A DNA stretch of 64,000 bases. Source: CAIXLI01 sp964587125. GTDB lineage: Bacteria > Pseudomonadota > Alphaproteobacteria > UBA9219. The first letter of the stretch is position 1. Every line of letters begins with the position of its first letter. The translations under genes and the position numbers were made by a program. The stretch is from the NCBI GenBank assembly GCA_964587125.1, contig CAZPKC010000002.1:101216-165215 (forward strand), written 5' to 3'. This document shows, piece by piece, positions 62,362-64,000 of the stretch. Under the pieces are notes generated by a model. That model ran no database searches. It had not been told where the DNA came from and saw only the letters and a list, made by a program, of their open reading frames with translations.

Positions 62362-63498
62362 ATGAAAAACAGTTTGTTCACGCCGATGACGCTGCGCGGC
62401 GTCACATTCAAAAACCGCATCTTCCTTTCACCGATGGACATATATAGCGCCGAGGACGGCAAGCCGAACAACTGGCATCTGGCGCATTACGGCGCGCGCG
62501 CGACGGGCGGCGCATCGTGCATTATTCAGGAAGCGACCGCTGTGTTGCCCGAAGGCCGCATCACGCTCGGCGATTTGGGCATGTGGGACGACGCGCATAT
62601 TGCCGCCTTTCGTCCGCTTGTCCAATTCATCAAGGAACAAGGCTGCGTTCCGGGCGTTCAACTCGCGCACGCGGGGCGCAAGGCGTCCACGAGCGTTCCG
62701 TGGAAAGGCGAAGGATACATAGGCGCGGACAAAGGCGGATGGAATATCGTCGGGCCTTCGGCTGTTCCATTCGACGATAAATCGCCCACGCCGCGCGAAC
62801 TTAGCGAGAAAGATATTCAAGGCGTCGTGGCGGCGTTTGCCAAAGCGGCAGAGCGTTGTTTGGCGGCGGGATATGAAGTGATCGAACTGCACGCGGCGCA
62901 CGGATATTTGATGCATGAGTTTTTATCGCCGCTTTCGAACAAGCGCGCGGATAAATACGGCGGAAGTTTGGAAAACCGCATGAGGTTTGTATGCGAGGTC
63001 GCGGCTGCCGTGCGCAAGGCGTGGCCGGAAAAATTCCCGCTTTTCGCGCGCATCTCGGCGACGGATTGGGTCGAAAAAGGCGGACCCGGCTTCGCTAAAG
63101 CTACGCCGGGTCTTGGAAACTTGTCCGGCGAAGCCTCTGGCGTAGCCGGATGGGATGTTTCGCAATCGGTTGCTTTGTGCGCGAAGCTGAAAGAGATCGG
63201 CGTCGATTTGATCGATGTCTCGACGGGCGGGCTCATTACGGGCGTCAAAATTCCGTCGGGCCCGGGATACCAGGTGCCGTTTGCGGAAGCCGTCAAGCAA
63301 GGCGTGCAAATTCCGGTCGGAACCGTGGGAAAAATTACGAACGCCGAGCAAGCCGAGCAGATTATCTCCAATCATCAGGCCGACGCGGTGATTTTGGGGC
63401 GCGAGATGCTGCGCGACCCGTATTGGCCGTTGCATGCGGCGAAAGTTTTGGGCGAGGATATTGCATGGCCGAAGCAGTATGAGAGGGGGAAGGGGTAG
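62362..63498 (+). CDS. Old Yellow Enzyme family NADH:flavin oxidoreductase with in-frame insertion
   Basis: A 378-residue FMN ene-reductase of the YqjM/NamA group: NRIFLSPMDIYSAEDGKPNNWHLAHYGARATGG, VQLAHAGRKAS, the His pair in ELHAAHGYLMHEFLSPLSN and KYGGSLENRMRF. The classical active-site Cys position has Met or Asp (SPMDIYSA), which is atypical for that group. Residues 242-263 (nt 63085-63150) have no counterpart in relatives and are encoded by two palindromes; the usual sequence resumes at WDVSQSVAL. An AGGAGG site precedes the ATG. Confidence 0.92.
   Translation: MKNSLFTPMTLRGVTFKNRIFLSPMDIYSAEDGKPNNWHLAHYGARATGGASCIIQEATAVLPEGRITLGDLGMWDDAHIAAFRPLVQFIKEQGCVPGVQLAHAGRKASTSVPWKGEGYIGADKGGWNIVGPSAVPFDDKSPTPRELSEKDIQGVVAAFAKAAERCLAAGYEVIELHAAHGYLMHEFLSPLSNKRADKYGGSLENRMRFVCEVAAAVRKAWPEKFPLFARISATDWVEKGGPGFAKATPGLGNLSGEASGVAGWDVSQSVALCAKLKEIGVDLIDVSTGGLITGVKIPSGPGYQVPFAEAVKQGVQIPVGTVGKITNAEQAEQIISNHQADAVILGREMLRDPYWPLHAAKVLGEDIAWPKQYERGKG
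63085..63150 (+). repeat. Palindromic element inserted in frame in the OYE gene
   Basis: Two adjacent palindromes: CCCGGCTTCGC...GCTACGCCGGG and TCCGGCGAAGC...GCGTAGCCGGA, each arm the rough reverse complement of the other. The insert length, 66 bp, is divisible by three and adds 22 residues. It resembles the CTTCGCTACGG palindromes near tRNA-Pro and is analogous to the palindromic elements found inside genes of Rickettsia. Confidence 0.7.
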
Positions 63499-63504
63499 AG
63501 ATTT

Positions 63505-63629
63505 TCAATCGAGCGATCTTGGGCTGCAAATCGCGCTTTTTCGGATTTTCGATGCTCACGTACCAAGAAAGTACGCTCCGCGCGAAAATCCAAAAAATCA
63601 CGATTTTCGCCTCAAGCTTGCTCGATTGA
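63505..63629. repeat. Long hairpin repeat, copy 2
   Basis: Outer arms TCAATCGAGC (63505-63514) and GCTCGATTGA (63620-63629) are exact inverted copies. The core shares blocks with 62063-62183. It begins 6 bp after the OYE stop and could terminate that transcript. Confidence 0.65.
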
Positions 63630-63729
63630 GGACGCGGGAAGTCAAATGACTGCCTATCGTATTGAATAATACATCAATCCGAACTACCGTGGAAAAATCT
63701 ATGGTTCACTTATGAACAGGATATTTTAA

Positions 63730-63963
63730 ATGTCGAACGAATCAGCCAAATGGCAGTGGGCTGAAGGCATGGGGTATGCCCGTGAGGGAATTAAACTACT
63801 GTTTATCTTAAACGGTGCTTCTGCTGTGGCGATTCTGACTTTCGTTGGAAATAATAAAAATTATTCTAGTGCTTTTATTCTATCAATGATCTTCTTTGCC
63901 TTGGGTTCTGTTGCCGGAGTTATTAGCATGATTCTCGCTTATTTAACACTACTGTCCGGTTAA
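63730..63963 (+). CDS. Small two-helix membrane protein
   Basis: 77 residues with two hydrophobic segments (about 23-40 and 47-73) and a short polar N-terminus (SNESAKWQWAEGMGYAREGIK). It has AGGATA upstream and is complete within the window. No family recognised. The lower GC suggests an accessory gene. Confidence 0.65.
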   Translation: MSNESAKWQWAEGMGYAREGIKLLFILNGASAVAILTFVGNNKNYSSAFILSMIFFALGSVAGVISMILAYLTLLSG

Positions 63964-64000
63964 CTGCTGAATAGATTCAGTTGGTTAGCAGGAGGCTGGG

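Overview
This 64 kb window is a stretch of bacterial chromosome from an alphaproteobacterium. The main lineage evidence is an ATP12-type F1-ATPase assembly chaperone, an LdtR-like MarR regulator, a DUF1491 protein, and the order ruvC-ruvA-ruvB-ybgC-tolQ-tolR-tolA-tolB. Genes are dense, overlapping ATGA start/stop junctions are common, and short palindromic repeats are scattered between genes. I cannot place it to genus. No rRNA, CRISPR array, intact insertion sequence or replication origin was seen.

Layout. 1-6.9 kb: a 3' gene fragment, aspartate/glutamate leucyltransferase (bpt), trmB, a K+-independent-type membrane pyrophosphatase (hppA), an unknown protein, an LdtR-like MarR regulator with a palindromic upstream site, and recF. 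7-7.5 kb: a candidate small RNA with a consensus sigma70 promoter and an intrinsic terminator. 7.5-16.4 kb: pncC, Sua5/TsaC, an AsmA-like giant, ATP12, and an HpnN-type RND exporter with mlaA. 16.4-22 kb: tRNA-Pro, a GIY-YIG protein, a DNA glycosylase overlapping a sirtuin, a cyclopropane-fatty-acid-synthase-like methyltransferase, a nitroreductase and an MFS transporter. 21.8-25 kb: an HlyD/ATPase/ABC-2 exporter operon ending in an encapsulated-ferritin-like gene (EncFtn) with no shell gene. 25-28 kb: msrB-msrA-DipZ, a likely periplasmic methionine sulfoxide repair unit. 28-33 kb: a small secreted protein coupled to a TetR regulator, a DUF3300/DUF2950 pair, an aldo/keto reductase and an unknown gene. 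33.4-33.9 kb: tRNA-Ser(GGA) flanked by partial copies of its own ends. 34-37 kb: htpG and two unknown proteins.

37-50 kb is the most unusual region: part of a Dot/Icm (type IVB) secretion or conjugation apparatus split over two divergent arms. The minus arm carries a DotA/TraY-like protein, a secreted Gly/Asn-tailed protein, a Cys-rich secreted protein and a protein with four 90-residue repeats. The plus arm carries an unknown soluble protein, a VirB1-like lytic transglycosylase, a small membrane protein, DotD, DotC, DotB and IcmT. Core channel and coupling genes (DotG, DotH, DotL, DotO) are not in the window.

50-64 kb: a YejA-like peptide-binding protein, an isoprenylcysteine-methyltransferase-like enzyme, truB, ruvCAB-ybgC-tolQRAB (with no pal after tolB), a glycosyltransferase-surE-DUF1491 operon, rpsU, an Old Yellow Enzyme family reductase carrying an in-frame palindromic insertion, and a small membrane protein. 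Two intergenic repeat families are present as pairs: about 150 bp at 36.8 and 61.7 kb, and about 120 bp at 62.1 and 63.5 kb.
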